The position numbers and the translations under genes were made by a program. Positions 35,669 through 45,408 of a DNA stretch of 64,000 nucleotides are shown piece by piece (within the stretch, counting starts at the first letter, position 1; every line of letters begins with the position of its first letter). The notes under the pieces were generated by a model. That model worked only from the letters and a program-made list of their open reading frames with translations, was not told the DNA's origin and ran no database searches. This DNA comes from Snuella lapsa (lineage in GTDB: Bacteria; Bacteroidota; Bacteroidia; Flavobacteriales; Flavobacteriaceae): positions 1 to 64,000 of the forward strand of contig NZ_BAABCY010000016.1 of assembly GCF_039539345.1 (NCBI RefSeq), given 5' to 3'.

Positions 35669-36670
35669 TTAGTTTACCGCAGGACAATTACATTCAAAAC
35701 GTTCTCGCTTACAATCAAAATTGTAACCTAAAGTAAGTTGGTGAAAGCCACCATTACTAAATACAATTGAATTAGATTGGTATGTATAGTTATACGCAAA
35801 CATAAACTGATCTATATTAACGCCCAAAATAGGAGAAAACAATTGTAGTTTTTGACTGCTTACCCCAGAGCCGTTCAAGTACTCAGCACCATCAAAACTT
35901 CTTCGGTAAGACAGCCCTCCCCATATTTTACCAAAATCCATGGTTTTATATACTTTTGCATTAATATCGATGGAAGCCTCTTTAGTGCCATCCTTGTATT
36001 GAAACATCAGTGAAGGCTCATAACTCCATTCGCTTCCATATTTACTAAATACATATCCGGCCGACACCAAATAACGCCTTAAATTACTGGTAATTTCAAT
36101 ATCGTTATTAATCCCAGAATTATTAAGCAAATTCTTAATCGTAGCATGTGCGTAAAAATCTAAATAATGGTAGGAAAATCCAAAATCAATATTTAAATTG
36201 GTTTCACTTAATACAATCCCAGAAACCCGAGGATCAAAACCATCTGCAAGAAACGTTGTTTCATCCAACTTATATTGTATAAACCCAACACTCAAACCAA
36301 ATGACAGCATGTTAAGATCCAATTCACTCCTTGAAAACATTAAATGATGTGCATAAGTAGCATAGGCTCCTGTTTGTGAGTGATAACCGTTTTTATCGGA
36401 ATATAAAATTCCTCCCAATGCCGACTGCGAATCTCCTACCCGTCCATTAATACTTAAAGTTAAAAGCTTGGGCGCATCTTCGTGACCAAACCACTGTTGC
36501 CTAGCAGTTAACCTAACTTTAGAACAGTTTGCTACGCCAGCCATAGACGGGTGAATCAAATAATAATTGTCTGTAAGATAATCGGTGTAAACCGGAAGGC
36601 CTTCCTGCGATTTTGCTTTATGGCAAAACAATAAAAGGATTGTTAATACAAAAAGAGGTTTTAGTTTCAT
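35669..36670 (-). CDS. PorP/SprF family type IX secretion system membrane protein
   Basis: A 333-residue outer-membrane protein. It has a signal peptide of about 22 residues (ending KAKSQ), then the family start LPVYTDYLTDNYYLIHPSMAGVANC, ARQQWFGHEDAPK and repeated barrel strands, ending in a Cys-containing tail CKRERFECNCP. PorP/SprF proteins help type IX secretion and surface anchoring of gliding adhesins. The genome usually has several paralogues next to large adhesin genes; this one has no such partner here. It is followed by the gamma carbonic anhydrase gene. Confidence 0.9.
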   Translation of the reverse strand: MKLKPLFVLTILLLFCHKAKSQEGLPVYTDYLTDNYYLIHPSMAGVANCSKVRLTARQQWFGHEDAPKLLTLSINGRVGDSQSALGGILYSDKNGYHSQTGAYATYAHHLMFSRSELDLNMLSFGLSVGFIQYKLDETTFLADGFDPRVSGIVLSETNLNIDFGFSYHYLDFYAHATIKNLLNNSGINNDIEITSNLRRYLVSAGYVFSKYGSEWSYEPSLMFQYKDGTKEASIDINAKVYKTMDFGKIWGGLSYRRSFDGAEYLNGSGVSSQKLQLFSPILGVNIDQFMFAYNYTYQSNSIVFSNGGFHQLTLGYNFDCKRERFECNCPAVN

Positions 36671-36843
36671 ATAGTTTGGTTCAGGACTTTACCCTTTAAA
36701 CATAAATTACTGATTTACATAAATTTAAACTTGCTATTTTTTCAAAAAACTTATGCTTATTTAATGCTATAGTTAAGTACAACAAAACTCAAATATATGG
36801 ATATCTATAGTTTTCTTTTAGTATTTTTACAAAAAAATTAAAA

Positions 36844-37749
36844 ATGAATACTTTTAAGGTTTCTATACAGGAAACATCTAACAATGCCATAATAAAATTT
36901 GAGTTAAATCAATTCATAACAAAGCATGAAAGTTTTGAATTCAATAATATAGATGAAGCAAAGCCATCCCCTTTGGCGCAACAGTTATTTTACTTACCCT
37001 TTGTAAAGAAGGTATATATTTCAAGCAACTTTATTGCTGTTGAACGCTATAATATAGTAGAATGGACAGATGTTAAAGATGAAATGGCCGAGCAAATTGA
37101 AGCTTATTTAAACGATGGAGGTGTTGTAATTGAAGCCTCTGCTAATACGGCAAAGAAGGTACCAGTAACCGTGTATGCTGAAAGCACCCCTAATCCTGCC
37201 GTCATGAAATTTGTTGCCAACAAAAGGATCGTTACCTCGTTATTTGAATTCACTTCTATCGATGAAGCCAAACTCTCTCCTCTTGCAACAGAACTGTTTC
37301 ATTTTCCATTTGTAAAAAGCATTTTTATCGATGAAAATTATGTATCGATCACTAAGTACGATATCGCTGAATGGCAAGACATTACCATAGAACTTCGCGA
37401 ATTTATAAGAAGTTACATTGAAAATGGTAAAGAGGTTGTTTTACCAAATGCTGCTGAAACATTAGAACAAACGCCCACGCAACTGGACAACCAATTTGAA
37501 AATTTAGACGATACCTCCAAAGAAATCATAAACATTCTTGAAGAATATGTAAAACCTGCAGTAGCTAGTGACGGTGGGAATATTCAATTTATTTCCTACG
37601 ACGCAGAAAGCAAAAATGTTAGTGTTTTACTGCAAGGAGCTTGTAGCGGTTGCCCCTCTTCAACATACACATTAAAAAGTGGTATTGAAAATATGCTAAA
37701 AGAAATGCTCCCAGGGAAAGTAACTATGGTAGAGGCTATTAACGGCTAA
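36844..37749 (+). CDS. NifU-like Fe-S scaffold protein with duplicated Nfu N-domain
   Basis: A 301-residue protein with three domains. Two Nfu-type N-terminal domains occupy about 1-95 and 105-200; they share EFNNIDEAKPSPLAQQLF / EFTSIDEAKLSPLATELF and the 'SPLA...FPFVK' core. A NifU C-terminal domain at about 225-300 carries the cluster-binding CSGC (Cys at about 267 and 270) within GACSGCPSSTYTLK. Single N-domain plus NifU is the more common layout, so the duplication is notable but known in this phylum. It delivers Fe-S clusters to target proteins. Followed after 42 bases by the YyaL-type gene. Confidence 0.92.
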   Translation: MNTFKVSIQETSNNAIIKFELNQFITKHESFEFNNIDEAKPSPLAQQLFYLPFVKKVYISSNFIAVERYNIVEWTDVKDEMAEQIEAYLNDGGVVIEASANTAKKVPVTVYAESTPNPAVMKFVANKRIVTSLFEFTSIDEAKLSPLATELFHFPFVKSIFIDENYVSITKYDIAEWQDITIELREFIRSYIENGKEVVLPNAAETLEQTPTQLDNQFENLDDTSKEIINILEEYVKPAVASDGGNIQFISYDAESKNVSVLLQGACSGCPSSTYTLKSGIENMLKEMLPGKVTMVEAING

Positions 37750-37791
37750 ATCTTTCAGCAATTTATATTTCATTTTATAAACACCAAAAAC

Positions 37792-39903
37792 ATGCAAAGA
37801 CAGTCCTTTATTTTATTATTTTTTTTAATCGCACTTTTCAACTGCAAAAGTCAAACGTCTAAAGAAATGAAATATAAATACACCAATGCTTTAATAAATG
37901 AAACCAGTCCTTATTTATTGCAACACGCCCATAATCCCGTAGACTGGCACCCGTGGAACGAAAACACCTTAAACAAAGCCAAAGAAGAAAACAAACTCAT
38001 ACTAATAAGTGTTGGCTATGCAGCTTGTCATTGGTGTCATGTTATGGAGCATGAAAGTTTTGAGGATAGCCTCGTGGCGCAGGTAATGAATAAGAATTTT
38101 GTAAACATTAAAGTTGATAGAGAGGAACGACCAGATGTAGACCAGGTGTATATGAACGCCGTACAACTTATGACGGGGAGTGGAGGCTGGCCCATGAACG
38201 TTGTTGCTTTACCCGATGGCAGACCTGTTTGGGGAGGCACCTATTTTAAAAAGGAACAATGGATGGACGCCCTGAATCAAATTTCTAAACTCTACTCAGA
38301 AAAACCTGAAAAACTCCTAGAATACGCAGACAAACTAGAACAAGGCATTAAAGCGTTGGATATGGTAACCCTGAATACCGACGAACCTGTTTTTGAAACA
38401 CAATTTATTGCCGATGCCATAGACAATTGGAGTAAACAATTCGACCATAATGATGGTGGTTTGAATAGAGCTCCTAAGTTTATGATGCCTAATAATTACC
38501 ATTTTCTTTTACGCTATGCCTTTCAAAACAACGATAAGGCTTTGCTAGACTATGTAAATATCACGCTCACCAAAATGGCTTATGGTGGTGTTTTCGATCA
38601 TGTTGGCGGTGGGTTTTCAAGATATTCTGTGGATCGTATTTGGCATGTACCCCATTTTGAAAAAATGCTGTACGACAACGGTCAGTTGGTAAGCTTATAT
38701 GCCGATGCTTACCTTATTACTAAAAATGAGCTCTATAAAGATATTGTGGCTCAAACTTTAGACTATGTAAAAGAAGAGATGACCACCAAAAATGGAGCAT
38801 TCTACTCATCATTGGATGCCGACAGTCATAATGCTGAAGGAGAATTGGAAGAAGGTGCCTTTTATGTTTGGCAAAAAGAAGAACTAAAAATGCTTCTCAA
38901 GGACGATTTTGATATGTTCTCAGATTATTACAATATTAATCCATATGGTCTTTGGGAACACGAAAATTATGTGCTCATTAGAAAAGAAGACAATGCTTCC
39001 TTTGCAAAAAAACACAATGTTACAATTGAATCTTTAAGAGAAAAAATTAATACATGGAAAGCCATTCTTTCTAAAGAACGTAATAAAAGGGATCGTCCTA
39101 GATTGGACGACAAAACATTGACTTCATGGAATGCCATTATGCTCAAGGGGTATATAGATGCCTACCGCGTTTTTAAAACAACCGATTATTTACAAGCTGC
39201 AGAACAAAGTGCAAATTTTATAGTCAATAACCAATTACGTGAAGATGGCGGCCTAAACCATAGCTATAAAGATGGCAAGAGCACAATTAATGGCTATCTT
39301 GAAGACTATGCCACAACAATTGATGCCTTTATCGCCCTTTACGAAAACACTTTAGATGAAACTTGGTTAACCACTGCAAGGGACTTGGCCAACTATGCTT
39401 TTGATCATTTTTATGACGATAATAGCAAAATGTTCTTTTTTACCTCGAACAGTGATGCTTCCTTAGTTTCAAGAAGTATAGAATACCGCGATAATGTTAT
39501 TCCGGCAAGTAATTCGATCATGGCCGAAAACCTATTTAAGTTAGCACATTATTTCGACAATGCCCATTTTAGCAAAACAGCCATGACCATGCTCAACAAT
39601 GTTAAACCCGAAATGCAAGAATACCCTTCGGGATACTCTAATTGGTTTGATTTAATGCTAAACTATGCAGCTCCTTATTATGAAGTTGCCATTGTAGGTG
39701 AAGATGCAAAACAAAAAATCGCTGAGCTTAATAGCAATTATGTTCCCAATAAATTAATAGCTGGAAGCCTTAAGGACAACAACTTACCGTTGTTAGCAAA
39801 CCGATACAATCCGCAAGCAACCTTAATTTATGTTTGTGTAAATAAGGCTTGTAAAATCCCTGTACAGGAAGTCGATCGCGCTTTAAAGTTTTTAAAGGAA
39901 TAA
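37792..39903 (+). CDS. Thioredoxin domain-containing protein, YyaL/DUF255 family
   Basis: A 703-residue protein. The N-terminus MQRQSFILLFFLIALFNC reads as a lipoprotein signal with Cys18. The DUF255 thioredoxin-like domain (about 30-190) contains YLLQHAHNPVDWHPW, the CHWCHVM redox motif near 79-84 and KVDREERPDVD. A long alpha/alpha-toroid domain resembling N-acyl-glucosamine epimerase/glycosidase folds completes it (RPRLDDKTLTSWNAIMLKG). The family is highly conserved but its reaction is not established. It follows the NifU-like gene by 42 bases. Confidence 0.9.
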   Translation: MQRQSFILLFFLIALFNCKSQTSKEMKYKYTNALINETSPYLLQHAHNPVDWHPWNENTLNKAKEENKLILISVGYAACHWCHVMEHESFEDSLVAQVMNKNFVNIKVDREERPDVDQVYMNAVQLMTGSGGWPMNVVALPDGRPVWGGTYFKKEQWMDALNQISKLYSEKPEKLLEYADKLEQGIKALDMVTLNTDEPVFETQFIADAIDNWSKQFDHNDGGLNRAPKFMMPNNYHFLLRYAFQNNDKALLDYVNITLTKMAYGGVFDHVGGGFSRYSVDRIWHVPHFEKMLYDNGQLVSLYADAYLITKNELYKDIVAQTLDYVKEEMTTKNGAFYSSLDADSHNAEGELEEGAFYVWQKEELKMLLKDDFDMFSDYYNINPYGLWEHENYVLIRKEDNASFAKKHNVTIESLREKINTWKAILSKERNKRDRPRLDDKTLTSWNAIMLKGYIDAYRVFKTTDYLQAAEQSANFIVNNQLREDGGLNHSYKDGKSTINGYLEDYATTIDAFIALYENTLDETWLTTARDLANYAFDHFYDDNSKMFFFTSNSDASLVSRSIEYRDNVIPASNSIMAENLFKLAHYFDNAHFSKTAMTMLNNVKPEMQEYPSGYSNWFDLMLNYAAPYYEVAIVGEDAKQKIAELNSNYVPNKLIAGSLKDNNLPLLANRYNPQATLIYVCVNKACKIPVQEVDRALKFLKE

Positions 39904-40079
39904 ACGTTTTTTTCAAATATAAAAGACCGTTTGAAATTCATTTTTAAGTGACTATATCCAATATTTTTGGGTCGTACTTAATAATGGATCAAAAGAAATT
40001 TAACTATTTTTTTACCTGTAAATAGAATTCATATATAACCACAGTTCTTATTTTTAAACAATATATAATCAAATAAACT

Positions 40080-40901
40080 ATGAAAGTCACAGAAATAAAA
40101 GAATGGACAACCATCGTAATTGAATTTGCAACCGAATATGGGTTAAAGGTTATAGGAGCCATTGCCATATGGATTATTGGTTCATGGGTCATAAAAAAAA
40201 TCCTTAAAGCCACCAAAAAAGTAATGTATAAAAGCAACTACGATGAAAGCCTTCAAAAGTTCTTGCTTAATCTTATAAGCTGGGGTCTAAAGATCCTACT
40301 TATCATTACCCTCTTGGGTACATTGGGTGTACCTACCACATCTTTTGCTGCCATTTTAGCTGCTGCAGGTTTAGCTGTTGGAATGGCTTTACAAGGGTCT
40401 TTAGGAAATTTTGCAGGCGGTGTTTTGATTATGATCTTTAAACCTTTTAAAATTGGTGACCTCATCGAAGCTCAAGGAGAAACGGGTGTCGTTAAAGAAA
40501 TTGAAATTTTCACTACTAAGCTAACTGGGCTTTCCAATAGAGAGATCATTATTCCAAATGGTTCTTTATCTAATGGAAACATTATCAATTATACTACCGA
40601 GGGCACACGTCGTGTTGATTTGGTTTTTGGTGTTGGTTACGACTCCGATATAAAAAAGACAAAAGACGTATTGATGCAAGTCCTAAAAGACCACCCAAAA
40701 GTATTACAAACTCCCGAGCCCACTGTAAATGTATTGGAATTAGCCGATAGTTCAATCAACTTTGCTGTAAGACCTTGGTGTAATACCGAAGATTATTGGG
40801 CTGTTTATTTTGGAATTACAGAGAACACAAAAGAAGCACTTGATGCTGCTGGAATAGAAATCCCTTATCCACATCAAGTTGAGATACAAAAACAAGGCTA
40901 A
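40080..40901 (+). CDS. Small-conductance mechanosensitive channel MscS
   Basis: A 273-residue inner-membrane channel with the minimal MscS layout. Three TM helices lie at about 18-38, 62-84 and 88-115. TM3 carries the Ala/Gly-rich pore motif AAAGLAVGMALQGSLGNFAGGV. The cytoplasmic beta domain has FKIGDLIEAQGETGVVKEIE. It releases osmolytes under hypo-osmotic shock. Its stop overlaps the convergent tsaB stop by four bases, with no room for a terminator. Confidence 0.95.
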   Translation: MKVTEIKEWTTIVIEFATEYGLKVIGAIAIWIIGSWVIKKILKATKKVMYKSNYDESLQKFLLNLISWGLKILLIITLLGTLGVPTTSFAAILAAAGLAVGMALQGSLGNFAGGVLIMIFKPFKIGDLIEAQGETGVVKEIEIFTTKLTGLSNREIIIPNGSLSNGNIINYTTEGTRRVDLVFGVGYDSDIKKTKDVLMQVLKDHPKVLQTPEPTVNVLELADSSINFAVRPWCNTEDYWAVYFGITENTKEALDAAGIEIPYPHQVEIQKQG

Positions 40902-41575
40902 TTTTTATTAGGCTTTATTGCCACAAAATCTTTTAAATAATAAGGTTCAAAGTAAGCGACATCTTCGGTGTCGCTTATTTTATACTTATTAAAAGCCAAT
41001 AGCCCCATTTCATTCGCCGACGGCAATTTGTTTTCAACAAATACAGCATTGGGATGTGATATCAAAGCTTTTGTTTTCTCTACGCCATTACCAATAAAAT
41101 AAACCTTCCCTTTTTCTAAATAACTGCTAAAAGCAGTTTCATCTAATACCTGGGCTTCGGTAGCCCTGATTTGATTGTAGTTAGCATCAAAAACAGCCGA
41201 ATACACTTCCATACGCCTTGCATCCAACATAGGAACAATAACACCGCTATCGCTCTTCACCTGATGCGCCAATGCTTCTAACGTAGCTATAGAGATTAAG
41301 GGCTTGTTCAATGCAAAACACAAACCCTTTGCTGCCGACACCCCAATACGCAGCCCTGTATAAGAACCAGGTCCCTTGCTTATGGCAATAGCATCAATAG
41401 TATCTAGTGAGACCTCAGCTTCTTTTAACACAGTATCTATATAAACATGCAATCGTTCTGCATGCGAATAACTAGTATCGTAATCTTCTTTTAAAACCAA
41501 GGTCTTTCCTCCTTTGGACAAAGATACCGAACAATTTGTTGTTGCTGTTTCTATGCTAAGTATTACCGGACTCAT
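40898..41575 (-). CDS. tsaB: tRNA threonylcarbamoyladenosine biosynthesis protein TsaB
   Basis: A 225-residue ASKHA-fold protein that partners TsaD in making t6A in tRNAs reading ANN codons. It starts with LSIETATTNCSVSLSKGG, followed by HAERLHVYID, and AIAISKGPGSYTGLRIGVSAAKGL (in two parts at about 60-85). It lacks the full TsaD metal site, as expected of TsaB. It lies 99 bases behind the TolC-like gene and may end that transcript or have its own promoter. Confidence 0.95.
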   Translation of the reverse strand: MSPVILSIETATTNCSVSLSKGGKTLVLKEDYDTSYSHAERLHVYIDTVLKEAEVSLDTIDAIAISKGPGSYTGLRIGVSAAKGLCFALNKPLISIATLEALAHQVKSDSGVIVPMLDARRMEVYSAVFDANYNQIRATEAQVLDETAFSSYLEKGKVYFIGNGVEKTKALISHPNAVFVENKLPSANEMGLLAFNKYKISDTEDVAYFEPYYLKDFVAIKPNKN

Positions 41576-41674
41576 TTCGACTTATTATTAGTAACTGCAA
41601 AACTATCATTTTGTTCGCATATTTACACGCTTATTCTTTTGTCACTTATAAATAATTGATCTAGACTACAAATA

Positions 41675-43006
41675 CTAACGAGGAGTAAGGGTTTTTCCCA
41701 TATAAAAATCCAGTACTTTAGTTTTAAACACAAAATCGTACTTCGCATTAATTAGGGAGGACTGCGCATTTATTAAAGCGACTCTCGCTTGCTCTAATTC
41801 ATAAGCAGTCATACTTCCTATATTATATCGTTCTTTTGAGTTATTAAAAGCCAATTCTTGTGAAACCAACGATTTTTTTGCTGCCTCAAAGGTCTTAAAT
41901 GCTGCCTGGGCATCGGTAAAAGCCCGTTGGATATTGGACTCTACAGTTAATTTAGCCTGTTCTAAATCTAACTGTCGGTTCTTTTCCTGAATCTTAGCTT
42001 TAGCTACCGCTGTTTTATTTTGAAATTTTGAAAAAACAGGGATATTTAAACTTAAAGAAAAACGATGTCCTTTGTTATCATTCAACTGACTTAAAAATTC
42101 AGGTTCGTTATCGGTTAAATTAGAATAAAAAGCACTTGTCCCAAACCCATAGCTTAAACTTACGGAAGGGTAATAACCACTTTTTGAAATCTCAGTATTT
42201 AAGGATGCTTTTTCAATATTTCGCTCTGCCAAGGTTATTTCCTGCCTATTACCCAATGCATGGTTTAACACGGGGGTTACGGTTTTATACAAAAGGGCTT
42301 CAGACGGTGTATCAACAGCAATTGTTTCAACGTTAAATCCTTCAAATGGTACTTGCAATAATTGTGATAGGGACAATAATGCCAAATTATAATTGTTTTC
42401 TGCTACCGTGACATTTTGGGAGTCCCGACTTAAGGTGGCTTCGGCATCATAAATATTAGCCCGCGGTTGTACTCCAGCATCTACAAGCCCTTTGACCTGA
42501 TCCAATTGTTTAAGACTAAATTCATATTGTACTTGGGCTATTTCTAAATTTTCTTTGTTAAACAAAACCCTTAAATAGGCATCAACAACATTTAAGGATA
42601 TATCATCCTTTATTTTACTTAACTCGATATTTGTGGTTTCTAAATTGAGTTTAGATAATTCATATGAGTTTTTTATTCGTAAACCATTAAAAACAGTTGC
42701 GGAAGAACCAACACCAAAACTTGTAGAATGACTAGTTCTGTTAACAAAACTACCAGTAAACAATTCGGTTTGCCCTAAACTTATTCCATGCGAAGCACTA
42801 GCACTTAATGATGGCAAAAACCGTCCTTTTGCCGCTACAACATCTTGCTCGTCTATTAGCAACTGATTTTCCGTACGCTTTACGGTTATATTGTTATTTA
42901 AAGCATGGGTAACGCAATCTTGTAATGACCACTTTCTTTCCTGAGAGAACACAGTTATACTTATTAAGCAAAAAACTATTAAGATTTCCTTTTTTAATTG
43001 CACCAT
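41675..43006 (-). CDS. TolC family outer-membrane efflux protein
   Basis: A 443-residue outer-membrane channel subunit. The signal peptide ends near TVFSQ (residue 22). Two duplicated OEP repeats follow, with the alpha-helical barrel heptads (NLEIAQVQYEFSLKQL and LVSQELAFNNSKERYNIGSMTAYELEQARVAL in part) typical of TolC. It completes the tripartite pump with the HlyD-like adaptor and two MacB-like permeases encoded just upstream; the gap to the adaptor gene is 18 bases. Confidence 0.93.
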   Translation of the reverse strand: MVQLKKEILIVFCLISITVFSQERKWSLQDCVTHALNNNITVKRTENQLLIDEQDVVAAKGRFLPSLSASASHGISLGQTELFTGSFVNRTSHSTSFGVGSSATVFNGLRIKNSYELSKLNLETTNIELSKIKDDISLNVVDAYLRVLFNKENLEIAQVQYEFSLKQLDQVKGLVDAGVQPRANIYDAEATLSRDSQNVTVAENNYNLALLSLSQLLQVPFEGFNVETIAVDTPSEALLYKTVTPVLNHALGNRQEITLAERNIEKASLNTEISKSGYYPSVSLSYGFGTSAFYSNLTDNEPEFLSQLNDNKGHRFSLSLNIPVFSKFQNKTAVAKAKIQEKNRQLDLEQAKLTVESNIQRAFTDAQAAFKTFEAAKKSLVSQELAFNNSKERYNIGSMTAYELEQARVALINAQSSLINAKYDFVFKTKVLDFYMGKTLTPR

Positions 43007-43024
43007 TGTATTTAGTCTAATTTA

Positions 43025-44152
43025 TTAGTTTTTGCTTCTATCTTGTGCTTCTCCATCTTCTTTAGAAGTCTTATTCCACACTTTTATTTTATCTTCTTTG
43101 GTTACCCCTTCTAAAATTTCAATATTTATTCCATCTGAAAGCCCGGTTTTAACGTTCCTTTTTTCATATATATTGTCCCCGGTCTGCACCTCAACAAAAG
43201 GCTTATTGGTTCTTCTATCGAATTGGAGCAAGGCCTCTTTAATACAGAAGAGACTATCTTTACTTTGCATTTCCATTTCGGCATTGGCACTGTATCCCGC
43301 TTTTATATTCTCGTAAGTACCTACTTCTACATCTGCCTTAATAGTAAATTGCACAACACCGTTTTCAGTTTTCCCCTTTGGTGCTATAAACGATAATTTT
43401 GCAGGAAACTCTTTTTCATCAAGGGCTCCTAAAACAACTTTAATATCACTGCCTTCTACCAACTTACCTACCTCTGTTTCGTCAACTTTACCTTCAAAAA
43501 TCATAGCGCGCATATCTGCAATGGTTGCTATGGTTGTTCCTGAATTAAACGTATTACTTTCTATTACTTGATCGCCCTCCCGAACCGGAATCTCCAATAT
43601 AGTTCCCGAAATTTGAGCAACAATATTTGTATTAACCGATCCTCTATTGGACAAAGATCCTTTTTTTATAATTTGATAATCATTTTGTGCTTGTAATAGA
43701 GACTGTTTTGCTTGGTTAAAAGACAGTTCGCTAGCCTCAAAATCTTGCTGGGAAATCACGCCTTTTTCAAATAAAACCTTATTTCTATTGTACAATGTTT
43801 TGGCATTGTTAAAAGATAATTGGGAAGATGCTATCCTGTTTTTTGCACTTACTAAGCTTTGCTCCTTAGGCACTACTCTAATTTTAGCTATTAGTTCCCC
43901 TTTTTTCACTACATCTCCTTCTTCAACCAAAATCTTGTCTACTATACCAGAAATCTGTGGTTTTAATTCAATTTCTTCTTCGGGATTTAAAGTTCCCGTT
44001 GCCGCTATTTTGGTTTTTATAGACGTGTAATAGGGCTCGGCTACTTTAAAATCTACAACTTCCTTAGCATTGGAATCTTTAAAGTATTTTAATACATACA
44101 GCAGCAAACCAGCTGCTACGATTAGTAAAATAATTTTTATTGTTTTCTTCAT
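43025..44152 (-). CDS. HlyD/MacA-like periplasmic adaptor
   Basis: A 375-residue membrane fusion protein with one N-terminal TM (about 5-22). The biotinyl-lipoyl-like halves are ISGIVDKILVEEGDVVKKGELIAKI and the later AQISGTILEIPVREGDQV. A coiled-coil hairpin at about 100-165 lies between them, and beta-barrel and membrane-proximal domains follow. It links the inner-membrane ABC permeases to the TolC-like channel. Spacing to its neighbours is 12 and 18 bases. Confidence 0.93.
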   Translation of the reverse strand: MKKTIKIILLIVAAGLLLYVLKYFKDSNAKEVVDFKVAEPYYTSIKTKIAATGTLNPEEEIELKPQISGIVDKILVEEGDVVKKGELIAKIRVVPKEQSLVSAKNRIASSQLSFNNAKTLYNRNKVLFEKGVISQQDFEASELSFNQAKQSLLQAQNDYQIIKKGSLSNRGSVNTNIVAQISGTILEIPVREGDQVIESNTFNSGTTIATIADMRAMIFEGKVDETEVGKLVEGSDIKVVLGALDEKEFPAKLSFIAPKGKTENGVVQFTIKADVEVGTYENIKAGYSANAEMEMQSKDSLFCIKEALLQFDRRTNKPFVEVQTGDNIYEKRNVKTGLSDGINIEILEGVTKEDKIKVWNKTSKEDGEAQDRSKN

Positions 44153-44164
44153 ATCTTGATTTAT

Positions 44165-45406
44165 TTATTCTTCTCTTAATGCTTGTATGGGTTTAACGCT
44201 GGTTGCCTTAAAGGCTGGTATAAGTCCGATTAATGTTCCTAAAACAACTAATATTATCAAAGCTACAAACACTATAGCTATGGAAACGGAAGCATTAACG
44301 ATTACAGCTTCTGTTCCTTGTCCAAAAAAATGATCGAGCGTTATTAAAATCCATCCGCCACTAATAATACCTACCAAACCAGCTACCAAAGTTAAAAAGA
44401 CAGCTTCTAACACAATCTGCCGTTTTATTTCGAACGGTGTAGCCCCTAAAGCACGTCGCACTCCTATTTCCTTGGTACGTTCCTTAACCGTAATCAATAA
44501 TATATTGCCTATGGCAAATACACCTGCTATAAGGGTGGCAATACCAACAAACCAAGTTAAAAATTGCATCCCGATCAGGAACTCTGTTGCTTTGTTTACT
44601 TTTTCTCCTAAATTAAAACTATTAAAAGCACGAGGATCGTCTGGGTGGACTTGATGTAAGTTTTTAAGCATTAATTTAACATCGGCTTCTACTTGAACGA
44701 TATCATAATCCTGCTTTGCCGTAACCATCATCCAAGCAAAATTTTCACCTTTATTGTATATCTGTTGAAATGTCGTAAAAGGAATATGAATATCTGTTTG
44801 AGGCCCTCCCATGTTGTCTTTTTTAAAAATACCGACTACTTGAAAATTAATATCACCTACTAAAATCATTTTTCCTATCGCATCTTCATTATCTCTAAAG
44901 AGCTCTGCATTAACCCGATCGGATATAATGGCAATCTTTTTTTTATGTTCAATATCATTATGATTAATAAACCGGCCACTAATAAGATTTACTTTTTGAA
45001 CCTCATTTAAAAGCGGATAATCTCCATTAATAGAGAAACGACTCGTTAAAAAATTTCTGGTTACTTGTGCTTGGTTTTCATTTCTGGGAACAACAAACTC
45101 AATTCCTTCGACATTATCACTTATTTTTTTCGTATCGGATAGCTTTAACTTTATCTGCCTGCCTTCTTGAAATCCTTTAAAGGGCTTACTTGTATAGGAT
45201 CCTCGAATAAATATACTATTGGTTGCAAAATCGGAAAAAAATCTGTTGAATGAATTTTCCATACCTTTAGCCGAACCTAAAAGGGCTATTAACAACAAAA
45301 TACCCCACCAAACTCCAACCATAGTTAGGATAGACCGTAGTTTGTTTTTACTGAAACTGTCGTAAACCTCTTGCCAAGTATCTCTATCGAACAAAAATCT
45401 AAACAT
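44165..45406 (-). CDS. MacB-like ABC transporter permease (second copy)
   Basis: A 413-residue FtsX-type permease. It has a first TM helix near 27-45 (ILTMVGVWWGILLLIALLG), a large MacB_PCD periplasmic domain (about 50-275), and three C-terminal TM helices around the ERTKEIGVRRALGATPFEIK motif that contacts the ATPase. It is paralogous to the permease encoded immediately upstream; two bases separate them, so a heterodimer is likely. The export substrate is not evident. Confidence 0.93.
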   Translation of the reverse strand: MFRFLFDRDTWQEVYDSFSKNKLRSILTMVGVWWGILLLIALLGSAKGMENSFNRFFSDFATNSIFIRGSYTSKPFKGFQEGRQIKLKLSDTKKISDNVEGIEFVVPRNENQAQVTRNFLTSRFSINGDYPLLNEVQKVNLISGRFINHNDIEHKKKIAIISDRVNAELFRDNEDAIGKMILVGDINFQVVGIFKKDNMGGPQTDIHIPFTTFQQIYNKGENFAWMMVTAKQDYDIVQVEADVKLMLKNLHQVHPDDPRAFNSFNLGEKVNKATEFLIGMQFLTWFVGIATLIAGVFAIGNILLITVKERTKEIGVRRALGATPFEIKRQIVLEAVFLTLVAGLVGIISGGWILITLDHFFGQGTEAVIVNASVSIAIVFVALIILVVLGTLIGLIPAFKATSVKPIQALREE

Positions 45407-45408
45407 AA